The translations under genes and the position numbers were made by a program. Below the pieces are notes generated by a model. That model did no database searches, had not been told where the DNA came from, and was given only the letters and a program-made list of their open reading frames with translations. This document shows, piece after piece, positions 47,465-56,218 of a DNA stretch of 64,000 nt; position 1 is the stretch's first letter; each line of letters opens with the position of its first letter. Source of the stretch: Paenibacillus sp. RC67 (lineage in GTDB: Bacteria > Bacillota > Bacilli > Paenibacillales > NBRC-103111). The stretch lies in the NCBI RefSeq assembly GCF_030020805.1, contig NZ_CP125098.1, positions 3,743,501-3,807,500 on the forward strand, in the 5' to 3' direction.

Positions 47465-48274
47465 ATGAGCAAAACGATTTTAATTACAGGCACGTCAACA
47501 GGCTTTGGCAAGGAATTGGCCCTTCAATTCGCCAAGCGTCATTGGAATGTAGTAGCTACCATGCGAGATACGCAGAAAGTCGCTCCTGAATTTGGCAAAT
47601 ACTCTAACATTCAGGTGATGGCATTAGATATTACGAATCAGGAAATGGTTCATCAGGTTGTCGATACGGTAACTAGTCAATATGGGCGAATTGATGTTTT
47701 GCTCAATAATGCGGGATATGCTCAGGCGGGCGTTTTTGAAGAAGTAACTGTCCAACAAGCTCGCAGGCAATATGAAACGAATGTATTTGGCGTCATGGGT
47801 ATGATTCAAGCCGTACTTCCGCAAATGAGGAAAAATCGTTCCGGACATATTATTAATACATCGTCTATGGGCGCAGTGCAAAGCTTGCCGACCTTGTCCA
47901 TCTATTGCAGTTCAAAAGCGGCACTTGAAAATCTTAGCGAGGGACTTGCTGCCGAAGTGAAAGAGCTAGGGATCAACATCACGCTTATTGAACCTGCAGG
48001 CTTCAAAACAGGCTTTCAAAGAAATACGCAAGAAGTTAAAAACGATATATCGGATTACCAAGCGACTTATGATTGGTACAATAAGCTTGCCAAGACCGCG
48101 CCTTACGGCGATGTAGAAAAAGCAATGTCTGCGGTCGCCGATATTGCCGGCGCAGACAATCCGCCAAGAAGACTAGCTTTGGGGAGCATGGGACTCGTGA
48201 TGGCTCGCACACAGCTCAATTCCATGTTAGAGGAATATGAAAAGTGGGAGCATATTACCGCAAGCGCAGATTAA
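47465..48274 (+). CDS. SDR family oxidoreductase
   Basis: 269 residues, classical SDR: cofactor loop TGTSTGFGKELA, NNAGYA, catalytic Ser (IINTSSMGAV) and YCSSK. The C-terminal region (EPAGFKTGFQRNTQEV) is typical of the DltE-like or retinol-type group that reduces or oxidises aldehydes, ketones and alcohols. The ribosome binding site is GGGAGGG. Expressed from the second MerR-type promoter, so it probably shares inducers with the aldehyde dehydrogenase. Confidence 0.93.
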   Translation: MSKTILITGTSTGFGKELALQFAKRHWNVVATMRDTQKVAPEFGKYSNIQVMALDITNQEMVHQVVDTVTSQYGRIDVLLNNAGYAQAGVFEEVTVQQARRQYETNVFGVMGMIQAVLPQMRKNRSGHIINTSSMGAVQSLPTLSIYCSSKAALENLSEGLAAEVKELGINITLIEPAGFKTGFQRNTQEVKNDISDYQATYDWYNKLAKTAPYGDVEKAMSAVADIAGADNPPRRLALGSMGLVMARTQLNSMLEEYEKWEHITASAD

Positions 48275-48295
48275 TTTAAATATTTTCAAGCGTAG

Positions 48296-48326
48296 GGAAT
48301 GGATGAACAATCCATTCTCTTTTTTA
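48296..48326 (+). terminator. terminator of the SDR gene
   Basis: Stem GAATGGAT / ATCCATTC with a 5-nt loop and T6. Confidence 0.85.
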
Positions 48327-48404
48327 TGCGTGCAACCGGTTGGCTGATTAAAGTGACGGTTGCTTTGAGATCGGTTTGAAGTAGCGTGCACGATAATGAT
48401 TATA

Positions 48405-48482
48405 CCCCATGATCCTCGTTGGACAGCAGAGGCAATCTTCAACTTGTTGGACAACGCGGTGAAATATACAGATAGCCCCTGA
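48405..48482 (+). pseudogene. scrap of a sensor histidine kinase gene
   Basis: Twenty-five codons and a stop read PHDPRWTAEAIFNLLDNAVKY, the N-box of an HATPase domain. No flanking kinase sequence remains in 48330-48660. Confidence 0.55.
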
Positions 48483-48660
48483 AGTTCCAAGCCAGGGAAA
48501 GGGAGTATGTACTCCGTGTTTATGCCTTTGCGATAGGGAGTGGGGATGTTTTTCTGCGATTGATTTCGAATTAGGTTGCTCTATTACATGGGATGGTTAT
48601 AATGAATAAGAACCAGAATGACACAGGATCGTAAATGAAAAGCAATATAAGGAGCATAAG

Positions 48661-50106
48661 ATGAGCAAAACAAGCTTTAGAGACTATACATTAAGTGAAG
48701 ATATCGTACGGGCATTAGAGGGCTTGGGGTATGAGCATCCGACGGATGTTCAAAGCGAAGTCATACCGCTGGCGCTTAAGAAAAAAGATCTTACCGTCAA
48801 ATCCAAAACAGGAAGCGGCAAAACGGCCGCGTTCGGCATTCCTATTTGTGAAATGATCGAGTGGGAAGAGAATAAGCCGCAAGCATTAATATTAACCCCA
48901 ACGCGTGAGCTTGCCGACCAAGTGAAAGAAGATATTCGGAATATCGGGCGATTCAAGCGAATTAAAGCAACCGCACTTTATGGAAAGCAGCCCTTCGCTA
49001 AGCAAAAAGAACAATTAATGCAAAAGTGCCACGTCGTTGTCGGGACACCGGGACGCGTGCTGGATCATATCAAAAGAGATACGCTCGACCTCGAACGATT
49101 GCAATACCTTGTTATTGATGAGGCCGATGAGATGCTGCGAATGGGCTTTATCGAGCAAGTCGGAGCGATTATTGACGAGCTTCCGGAAGATCGTATGACA
49201 ATGCTTTTTTCGGCTACGTTGCCGGAAGATGTAGAGAAGCTATGTCATCGCTATATGAATAACCCTGTGGATATTGAGATTAAGGCGTCGGTAAACACCG
49301 CAGTTCAGATTGAGCATAAGCTGTATGTCGTAAGGAATGATCATAAATTCAATCTGCTTCGCGACGTTACAACGATGGAGAATCCAGATAACTGTATCCT
49401 TTTTTGCCGGACGAAAGAGCAAGTAGATAAGTTAAGCAGTCAGCTAGAGAACCTCAGCTATCCTTGTGACAAAATCCATGGGGGTATGGAGCAGGATGAC
49501 CGATTCCATGTGATGAATGAGTTCAAAAGAGGGGCGTTTCGCTATTTAGTTGCTACGGATGTCGCTGCGAGAGGCATTGACATTGAAAATATTACACATG
49601 TTATTAACTACGACCTGCCTCTGGATAAAGAAAGCTATGTACATCGGATCGGAAGAACAGGACGCGCAGGCAATTCAGGTAAAGCGATCAGCTTTGCTAC
49701 TCCGAACGAGGATAAATTTCTAACCGAAATTCAAGACTACATTGGGTTTGAAATCCCAAGGCTGGACCCTCCTTCCAAAGAAGAGGTTGCCCATGCGAAA
49801 GCTGCCTTTGAAGAGAAATTGACGACACAGCCGGTTGTCAAACAAGATAAGAGTGAGCAGTTAAGTAAGGAAATTTTGAAGCTGTACTTTAACGGCGGCA
49901 AGAAAAAGAAATTAAGAGCCGTAGATTTCGTCGGTACGATTGCCAAGATCGAGGGCGTAACAGCAGACGATATCGGTATTATTACGATTCAAGATAACGT
50001 CACTTATGTTGACATATTGAATGGTAAAGGCCCGCTTGTTTTGCAAGTGATGAAAGACACGACGATTAAAGGTAAACTATTAAAAGTGTACAAAGCCAAT
50101 AAGTAG
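48661..50106 (+). CDS. dbpA: DEAD-box RNA helicase of the DbpA/YxiN type
   Basis: 481 residues. Helicase motifs in order: Q motif region, [13 protein letters not shown], Ia PTRELADQ, Ib [14 protein letters not shown] (VIDEADEML), [42 protein letters not shown]. The C-terminal ~75 residues ([27 protein letters not shown]) are the DbpA RNA-binding domain, which recognises hairpin 92 of 23S rRNA, so a role in 50S subunit assembly is expected. The ribosome binding site is AAGGAG. A single-gene unit. Confidence 0.95.
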   Translation: MSKTSFRDYTLSEDIVRALEGLGYEHPTDVQSEVIPLALKKKDLTVKSKTGSGKTAAFGIPICEMIEWEENKPQALILTPTRELADQVKEDIRNIGRFKRIKATALYGKQPFAKQKEQLMQKCHVVVGTPGRVLDHIKRDTLDLERLQYLVIDEADEMLRMGFIEQVGAIIDELPEDRMTMLFSATLPEDVEKLCHRYMNNPVDIEIKASVNTAVQIEHKLYVVRNDHKFNLLRDVTTMENPDNCILFCRTKEQVDKLSSQLENLSYPCDKIHGGMEQDDRFHVMNEFKRGAFRYLVATDVAARGIDIENITHVINYDLPLDKESYVHRIGRTGRAGNSGKAISFATPNEDKFLTEIQDYIGFEIPRLDPPSKEEVAHAKAAFEEKLTTQPVVKQDKSEQLSKEILKLYFNGGKKKKLRAVDFVGTIAKIEGVTADDIGIITIQDNVTYVDILNGKGPLVLQVMKDTTIKGKLLKVYKANK

Positions 50107-50200
50107 AGTTCAAATGCTTGATATGATCAGAAGCCTAATCACAAGGTTCCTGACTATAAAAAGACACTACCCTAGACAAACTTAGGTAGAGGCTAAAAAC

Positions 50201-50271
50201 TCAGGGGAACGATAGTTCAATTAAAACAGCGGTAATCTATACAGCCAACCGAATGAATCGATGAGCTGTTG
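50201..50271 (+). repeat. TAACGG-GATAG hairpin repeat, copy 6 of 6 (worn)
   Basis: CAGGGGAACGATAGTTCAAT, followed by arms ACAGC / GAGCTGT. The 3' end is not clear. Confidence 0.5.
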
Positions 50272-50423
50272 TCAATGAATATGAGATGATCGACGTAATC
50301 CGCGTCGTTTTCCATTTACTTTCGTTTCCCGGAGGCCTCTGTAATGCTGCCAATATTTCAATAGCTCCATTAGTATTGGATATATTTGTACTGGAAAAAA
50401 ATCCAAGGCTGTGTTATGATAAT

Positions 50424-50437
50424 TGTAATCGATTACA
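50424..50437. promoter_or_regulatory. LacI-type operator 1 (lacI-family gene)
   Basis: Perfect palindrome TGTAATCGATTACA just after a TATGAT -10-like box (50415-50420), 45 bp before the regulator's ATG. The position fits autorepression. It also fits the loose CcpA cre consensus, so catabolite control is an alternative. Confidence 0.75.
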
Positions 50438-50481
50438 TAATAATTTCATTGAACGCCGTAAACAAAGGAAGATTAAAGATC

Positions 50482-51465
50482 ATGAGTTCCATTAAAGAGG
50501 TTGCCAAACAAGCAAACGTATCGGTAGCTACGGTGTCCCGGGTATTGAATAATGATCCGGTTGTGAAAGCCGAGACGAAGACGAAGGTGCTCCGTGTCAT
50601 CGAAGAGATGAACTACAAGCCGAATATGCTTGCCAAAAATTTGCGTACACAAGCAAGTAAAACGATTGTTATGGTGCTGCCTTCCATGTCGAACCCTTAC
50701 TTTTCGGAGATTGCAAGAGGCGCTCACGCCGCTGCGTATGACAGCAGCTACCATATTATTATAGGGACTATTGAATCGAAGCAGTGGGTTCTGGAAACCT
50801 ATGTGAATTTGTTGAAGACGAACTTGGCGGAAGGAATCATCTTTGTTTCCTCCAGTGCTAATAAGGCTCTTCTGGAGCAGCTGCAGCCGAATTATCCAAT
50901 TGTGCTCTGCACGGAAAGCTGTCCGGGGATTGATGCAACATGTATCGCTATCGACAATAGGCAAGCCTCGTATGAGGCTGTAAGAGAGCTGCTTCAGCGC
51001 GGGCATAAGCAGATTGCGTACATTGCAGGAAGTAAAGAGTCAAGCTCAGTAACCGCCCGGCTGGAAGGCTACAAGGAAGCGTTGATGGAAGCGGGTATTG
51101 CTTTTAATCCTGATTTGATTCAACCAACGAAGAATGTATATCAAGATGTCGTAGAAGCTGTAAGCCGAATTCATTCCAAAAGACTTGAAATTGACGCGAT
51201 TATTGCTCATTCCGATCTCCAGGCTTCTTATATTTTGCGGGGGATCAAAGAGAAGACGATTCATCTCAAGGAAACGGTGGGATTAATCAGCTTTGACGGA
51301 ACGTTCATTGCGGAAATTACGAATCCGACGATTTCGACCATTGTTCAGCCTATGTACGATTTGGGCTATCGAGCGGTTCAACAGCTAGTGTCCCAATTAT
51401 TGAATGAAGTAGAAACTCCTCAATTGGTGATTTTGCCTCATAGAATGGTTGTTAGAGAAACATAA
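50482..51465 (+). CDS. LacI family transcriptional regulator
   Basis: 327 residues; the ATG at 50482 is preceded by AAAGGAAG (the frame is open 32 codons further upstream, through the operator). The LacI HTH and hinge are SIKEVAKQANVSVATVSRVLNND and YKPNMLAKNLRTQASKT. The periplasmic-binding-protein fold follows with VLPSMSNPYFSEIARGAH, DNRQASYEAVRELLQRGHKQIAYI and the closing GLISFDGTFIAEITNPTISTI. Four TGTAAYCGATTACR sites between 50424 and 52550 are its likely targets. The effector is probably a sugar taken up by the system of the neighbouring binding protein. Confidence 0.95.
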   Translation: MSSIKEVAKQANVSVATVSRVLNNDPVVKAETKTKVLRVIEEMNYKPNMLAKNLRTQASKTIVMVLPSMSNPYFSEIARGAHAAAYDSSYHIIIGTIESKQWVLETYVNLLKTNLAEGIIFVSSSANKALLEQLQPNYPIVLCTESCPGIDATCIAIDNRQASYEAVRELLQRGHKQIAYIAGSKESSSVTARLEGYKEALMEAGIAFNPDLIQPTKNVYQDVVEAVSRIHSKRLEIDAIIAHSDLQASYILRGIKEKTIHLKETVGLISFDGTFIAEITNPTISTIVQPMYDLGYRAVQQLVSQLLNEVETPQLVILPHRMVVRET

Positions 51466-51506
51466 GGGTTGTAATTAATAAACTCTTGGTTTCTTTTGCA
51501 AGATAT

Positions 51507-51520
51507 TGTAACCGATTACA
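51507..51520. promoter_or_regulatory. LacI-type operator 2 (2H phosphoesterase gene)
   Basis: TGTAACCGATTACA, one base from the perfect site, 84 bp before the next start codon. Confidence 0.72.
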
Positions 51521-51603
51521 ATAAGGGGGTGAGACATGTGAACGACGTGACAACAGCTTGCTTAAAATAAGTATAGATAACAGAAGAAGAGGAGAAAGCG
51601 ACC

Positions 51604-52374
51604 ATGTTGACAATTACAAACCGTAAGGTAAAAGATCTCAAACCAAGTTGGGCTGCGTTTAACGGCTTTTCATTTTTATTTGATAACCCAGGAGACAGTC
51701 TTCGTTTATTTGAACTATGCGAGTCTACGCAGGTCATGAATAATCGTTATGAGGACGAAGCTTCTGCTTTTTACCGGATCTTGTATGATGAAGCGAACCA
51801 AAATACTTTTTTAAAAGAAAAGTGCGGATTCTGCCCTTTACCACTGCCTTCCTACCATGTTACGGTTTGGGATGGAGTGAATGATTACAATGCTCATCGA
51901 GTAGCTGAAAGAGTGAGGGAAGCAGGTCTTCAGTTTTTGGAGGGTCTGCCGCATACGCTGCTGGACAGTCCATTCGTGACGGGAAAAGACGGAGAACCCT
52001 TGGCACTACATACCCAACCGATCGAATTTATTTTCGCCAAAGTGCACAAATGGGGGAATAGCTCGTTGGTTGCTCTACTGCAACCGGCCAATAAAGAGTC
52101 TTCGGAGAGTATTGCCAAGATCGAGCAAGCTAGAGTGAGGCTCAATGATGAATTTACCGAGAGGTTCGGCATTCAACCAGCAACACTCCCATATCGCCCA
52201 CATGTATCACTCGGTTATTTCGCCAATAATGAATTGGCTGAACAGGCTGAGTCCGAGATTCCATTGTTTAATGAACGTATGAGGGAGCAATTGGACGGAC
52301 TTGTGTTATGCTTTCAAAGCATAAGTCTGTACGGGATGATCAATATGGAAACTTTTTTTCGACGTAAGCCATAA
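51604..52374 (+). CDS. 2H phosphoesterase superfamily protein
   Basis: 256 residues. The two HxT/S motifs that define the 2H fold are visible: PSYHVTVWDGVND (about residue 84) and YRPHVSLGYFANN (about residue 200). Relatives include 2'-5' RNA ligase-like proteins and cyclic phosphodiesterases; the layout resembles DUF1868. The start follows AGAAGAGGAG. The LacI-type operator upstream places it in a sugar-responsive unit, an unusual context for this family. Confidence 0.75.
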   Translation: MLTITNRKVKDLKPSWAAFNGFSFLFDNPGDSLRLFELCESTQVMNNRYEDEASAFYRILYDEANQNTFLKEKCGFCPLPLPSYHVTVWDGVNDYNAHRVAERVREAGLQFLEGLPHTLLDSPFVTGKDGEPLALHTQPIEFIFAKVHKWGNSSLVALLQPANKESSESIAKIEQARVRLNDEFTERFGIQPATLPYRPHVSLGYFANNELAEQAESEIPLFNERMREQLDGLVLCFQSISLYGMINMETFFRRKP

Positions 52375-52473
52375 TATCAAGATTATTATTTACGAAATCT
52401 TAAATCAAAGCTGGAATTCTTTTTACATAAGTATGTTATGTTTAGCTCTAGCACGATTTTTATGATGCAAAAA

Positions 52474-52487
52474 TGTAATCGATTACG
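52474..52487. promoter_or_regulatory. LacI-type operator 3 (binding-protein gene)
   Basis: TGTAATCGATTACG, 92 bp before the binding-protein start. Pairs with operator 4, 63 bp downstream (six helical turns), a spacing that favours cooperative binding or looping. Confidence 0.72.
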
Positions 52488-52536
52488 AAGAGGATCATTA
52501 GATGCTTATCCAAACTGAGTTCAATGAAAGCAATAA

Positions 52537-52550
52537 TGTAATCGATTACG
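52537..52550. promoter_or_regulatory. LacI-type operator 4 (binding-protein gene)
   Basis: TGTAATCGATTACG, identical to operator 3, 29 bp before the binding-protein start. Confidence 0.72.
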
Positions 52551-52578
52551 AAAATCAAAAGAAAGGAACTGTGAAATC

Positions 52579-53913
52579 ATGAAAGAAACGAGATGTACGT
52601 CGAAATCATTACAATGGCGCTCAGCGGGTCTTACAGGGTGTATTCTTGCCGCAGGAATGCTGTTGCTGTCTGCTTGTTCACAGCAGGAATCAGCGACAGG
52701 TACAGGTAACAAAAAGGAGGAAAAGCACAACCCGGTTATGATCAAAATCGGAGTCAAAGCGAGCGGATATTTGACCGACGAGGAGTTTAAAAGGTATTTT
52801 ACGGATCCGGTCCAGAAGAAATATTCATGGATCACAACGGAAAAAGTCGCATATGACGACAAGCTGCTTCCAGGGCAGGTCGTAGCCAATGAAGTGCCGG
52901 ATATTATCATTACTAATAATGTGAACGGGATTCCCGCCATTAATGAAGCTGGGCTGCTTCAGTCTTTAACAGATGGTCTCAAGAAAAATGCAATCGATCT
53001 GTCCCGGTTCGAGACAGCTGCATTAGATTCGATAAAAGCCGCAGCACAGAAGGATGATCTCATCGCTGTACCGTATACGCAGAACTTCAGCGCACTTTAT
53101 TACAACAAAGATATCTTCGATAAATTCGCCGTTCCATATCCAAAGGATGGCATGACATGGCAAGAGGCAACAGAGCTGGCCAAGAAAGTGACTAGGATGG
53201 ACAGTGGCATTCAATTCAGGGGCTTGGAGCCTAACGTTCCGGAGCGGATGGCTTCCCAGCTCTCGCTTCCTTTCGTCGATGTGAAAACAAACCAAGCGAT
53301 AATAAATAACGATCAGTGGAAAATGGTGCTTCAACAGGCTGCCAGCATTTATACGATTCCGGGCAATGGCAAGCATGCATGGAAAACAGCAGGGATTAAT
53401 TTGTTTACGAAGGATCGTTCACTGGCCATGCTGGCGGACGTCAATATCATTACCTCGGCAAAATTGGGAGAGTTAACGGATTTGAACTGGGATATAGCAT
53501 CCTACCCGGTATTCCCTGAAGCTGTAGGAAAAGGAATGGGACCGGATCTTCACATTATGGTGCCTACGAAGACTAGCAAGCATCAGGATGATGTATTCAA
53601 TGTTATTGCGACCGTAACGTCTGATGAGGTTCAAATGGATATGACGAAGCAAGGCAAAATGAGTATTATGAAGGACGAGAAGTATAAAACGGCTTTTGGA
53701 CAGGAGCTGCCTTACTTAAAAAATAAAAATATCGCTTCCGTGTTCAAGTCTTCCGTAGCCAAGCCTTATCAGCCTTCTTTGTTCGATACTCAGGCGATGA
53801 CGATTATTCAAGAGGAGCTGCGCAATATGTTCCAGAAGGGGAAAGATGCGAATTCTGCGCTTAGGGATGCGGAGGAAAAAATCAATATGGATATTAGGAC
53901 GAAACTCAAATAA
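52579..53913 (+). CDS. ABC solute-binding lipoprotein of the LacI locus
   Basis: 444 residues, lipobox LLLSACSQ (Cys near 32), ribosome binding site AAAGGAAC. Family 1 solute-binding fold: VMIKIGVKASGYLTDEEFKRY, VPYTQNFSALYYNKDIFDKF and AKKVTRMDSGIQFRGLEPN. It shares its layout and YNKDIFDKFAVPYPKDGM with the orphan protein at 41450. No permease genes follow; instead, a Tat-exported beta-helix protein gene comes next (25 bp). The ligand is probably an oligosaccharide released by that protein or another secreted enzyme. Confidence 0.92.
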   Translation: MKETRCTSKSLQWRSAGLTGCILAAGMLLLSACSQQESATGTGNKKEEKHNPVMIKIGVKASGYLTDEEFKRYFTDPVQKKYSWITTEKVAYDDKLLPGQVVANEVPDIIITNNVNGIPAINEAGLLQSLTDGLKKNAIDLSRFETAALDSIKAAAQKDDLIAVPYTQNFSALYYNKDIFDKFAVPYPKDGMTWQEATELAKKVTRMDSGIQFRGLEPNVPERMASQLSLPFVDVKTNQAIINNDQWKMVLQQAASIYTIPGNGKHAWKTAGINLFTKDRSLAMLADVNIITSAKLGELTDLNWDIASYPVFPEAVGKGMGPDLHIMVPTKTSKHQDDVFNVIATVTSDEVQMDMTKQGKMSIMKDEKYKTAFGQELPYLKNKNIASVFKSSVAKPYQPSLFDTQAMTIIQEELRNMFQKGKDANSALRDAEEKINMDIRTKLK

Positions 53914-53938
53914 TACGGGTTAGGTCGGTGAGGATCCA

Positions 53939-55768
53939 GTGAAGAAACTTGAAGAGGATAAGACGAACAGCTCACAAACTAAGGTAACTAGAAGAAAATT
54001 GTTGCAATCATTAGGAGCTGTTGGAGCAGCAGTAGCCATAGGCTCGGTAGGATCTGCGATAGTCCAGGGGAAGTCGTTGTCTATGGGCAGTAGCGTAACG
54101 GACAATGTTTATGGCACAGGTCCAGAGCCGTCTGCGGACGATTGTGTGTTTAATGTGAAGCATTACGGTGCCATAGGGGATGGAGTTGAGGACGATAGCT
54201 CCGTATTTGAGCTGTGCCTAACAAAAATAAATGAGCGTGGACGCGGCACCATCGTCGTTCCATCAGGTACATACAAGCTAACCAGAGTGTTAAGGCTTTA
54301 TCGCAATACGTTTATTCAGATGGATGACGGTGCTGTATTGAAGAGATTGGGTAATCCTGACGTCCATTTAAAGCTGTTTGTAAATGGAGCTTCAGGGGAC
54401 TCCAATTATGCATCCGCCTATGAAGGGGATGGGAATTTGACGTTGATAGGAGGCACCATAGATTTGTGCGGGGATACGAACCCTCCGTCAAGCCCCTCTA
54501 AAAACCTCCAAGCCTTTGCTTTGGCTCATGCAGATCGGGTATATATGGAACGTGTTCAGTTCGTTAATGGTCATAACGGTCACATTATCGAATTTAACTC
54601 TAGCCGAAATGTTACCTTACACAATTGTTCTTTTAAAAATCAGCTTGTAAAAGGAACCGATCAATATGAAATGGTACAGATTGATTTTGCCGATGCATTA
54701 GCATTCCCATTGTTTGGGGCTTATGATAACACGCCTTGCCGTGATGTGCTGATTGAGGGCTGTACATTTGAGAATGGACATCGTGGTGTAGGAACGCATG
54801 GATCCAAATATGATTCGGCAGGACAGCAGGTGTTCCATGAAAACATTCGAATCGTTAACAATCATTTCAAAGGCTTGAAGGACATCGCGATTAAACCGGA
54901 AAGCTATAAGAACGCTGTTATATCAGGGAATACGATAGAGCAGACAGGTGGCAATGCCATATCCGTCTATTCCTGCAGCAGCATGGTGATAGCAGATAAT
55001 GTCATTCGTCAAACCGGCTTGCACGGTATTGCAATAACAAGGAAAACAGTAGCGGGAGGGTTCGATCAGCCATCCGTCCTGATTCAAGTCTCAGACAATG
55101 TCCTATCCAATGTTAAAAACTCCGCTTTTAGAATTATTGGCGGTGGCGGAGTCGTAATTTCCGATAATTATTGCTCTAGTATTCAGCGGGAAGGGGTGTA
55201 TGTGACCAACACGAACGATACTATCATTAAAGGGAATGTATTCCGGGGCGTGACCCAAGACCAGAACGCTTTGTACTATGGGCTACGAATCGAAGGCTGC
55301 TCCAGTGTAGAAGTGGTTGAGAATACGCTTAACAATCGAGGGTACACGAACAATTACAAGTATGCCGTGTTCGTTCCCGTCGGAAATACGGGAGTAAGCA
55401 TCCATATGAATACTTTAAGCCCGGGCGTATCGGGTACTCTCTTTAATGAAGCAGTAGATACCCTCTTTTCCTCGGTACAGGGGGAACGTCTGTTGACGGA
55501 TATGCTAAATACGGTTACTGGTACCATCAGCTTAAACGACGACATAACGAAGTATAGAAGCGTTATTGTTGCTACAGGCAGTGTAACCGATGGAACATTG
55601 CGCCACGAGAGCGCTAGAGGCTGGATCACAACCGGATTCAGACCCGGTACAGACTATATTCAAGTATCAACGACAAATGGGCAATTCGTCGGTAAGGTGG
55701 AAGCCTCGAACCGAATTCTCATCATTAGCGCCAGCGATCCGATAAGATACATCATCGGAATCAGTTAA
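53939..55768 (+). CDS. Tat-exported right-handed beta-helix protein (pectate-lyase-3-like)
   Basis: 609 residues from a GTG. The N-terminus has a twin-arginine signal (VTRRKLLQSLGAVGAAVAIG), so it is exported folded. Then VKHYGAIGDGVEDDSSVFELC, the typical start of Pectate_lyase_3 / GH28-type helices, and about ten rungs rich in N and G (NVTLHNCSFKNQ, VLIEGCTFENGHRGVGTHG, AVISGNTIEQTGGNAISVYSC, VVISDNYCSS, TIIKGNVFRGV). It is likely to bind or cleave a polysaccharide; catalytic residues cannot be assigned. Cotranscribed with the binding protein under LacI-type control. Confidence 0.88.
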   Translation: MKKLEEDKTNSSQTKVTRRKLLQSLGAVGAAVAIGSVGSAIVQGKSLSMGSSVTDNVYGTGPEPSADDCVFNVKHYGAIGDGVEDDSSVFELCLTKINERGRGTIVVPSGTYKLTRVLRLYRNTFIQMDDGAVLKRLGNPDVHLKLFVNGASGDSNYASAYEGDGNLTLIGGTIDLCGDTNPPSSPSKNLQAFALAHADRVYMERVQFVNGHNGHIIEFNSSRNVTLHNCSFKNQLVKGTDQYEMVQIDFADALAFPLFGAYDNTPCRDVLIEGCTFENGHRGVGTHGSKYDSAGQQVFHENIRIVNNHFKGLKDIAIKPESYKNAVISGNTIEQTGGNAISVYSCSSMVIADNVIRQTGLHGIAITRKTVAGGFDQPSVLIQVSDNVLSNVKNSAFRIIGGGGVVISDNYCSSIQREGVYVTNTNDTIIKGNVFRGVTQDQNALYYGLRIEGCSSVEVVENTLNNRGYTNNYKYAVFVPVGNTGVSIHMNTLSPGVSGTLFNEAVDTLFSSVQGERLLTDMLNTVTGTISLNDDITKYRSVIVATGSVTDGTLRHESARGWITTGFRPGTDYIQVSTTNGQFVGKVEASNRILIISASDPIRYIIGIS

Positions 55769-55784
55769 ATGCCTGTTCAGAACT

Positions 55785-55815
55785 AAGCCGCATGCAAGCC
55801 AACTGCGGCTTTTTT
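55785..55815 (+). terminator. terminator of the LacI-locus operon
   Basis: Stem AAGCCGCA / TGCGGCTT with an 11-nt loop and T6. Confidence 0.88.
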
Positions 55816-55826
55816 AACTGTTTATC

Positions 55827-56073
55827 TGGAAGCAGTCTATAGTCCTCAGTCGGCGATGGCCAACGCGCATTTTCGGGCGATACGCCATACGGTTATCGAA
55901 TCCCGCGCTTTCGAGTATAACAACGATTATGGCCTGACCTGGCTGCCTGCAGAAGAGGATTTCGATTCCAGGTATGAAATATTGACGGACTGCTGCAGGA
56001 GCAGGGATGGAGCGAATTTCTCGATGATCCGTTAAAAACGATGCATGAGGAGCGCCGGAGACAGCGGATGTAA
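55827..56073 (+). pseudogene. 3' remnant of an unrecognised gene, frameshifted
   Basis: One frame reads LEAVYSPQSAMANAHFRAIRH to NNDYGLTWLPAEEDFDSRYE; after a shift near 55978 another continues LLQEQGWSEFLDDPLKTMHEE and RRRQRM with a stop. The amino-acid pattern is clearly coding and the two parts fit together, but I cannot name the family. It has no start. Confidence 0.45.
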
Positions 56074-56218
56074 CCGCCGGAGAACAAACAACGTTCCTCT
56101 TGCTGTCTCTTTTAAAGCGGATGACACGAGCCAAGCATTTTCGTATTGACTGAAAAGGAAATTTATTGTATTCTTATTTCGACATTCCAGTAGGTCAAAT
56201 AAGGAGGGTTTTCCTATC

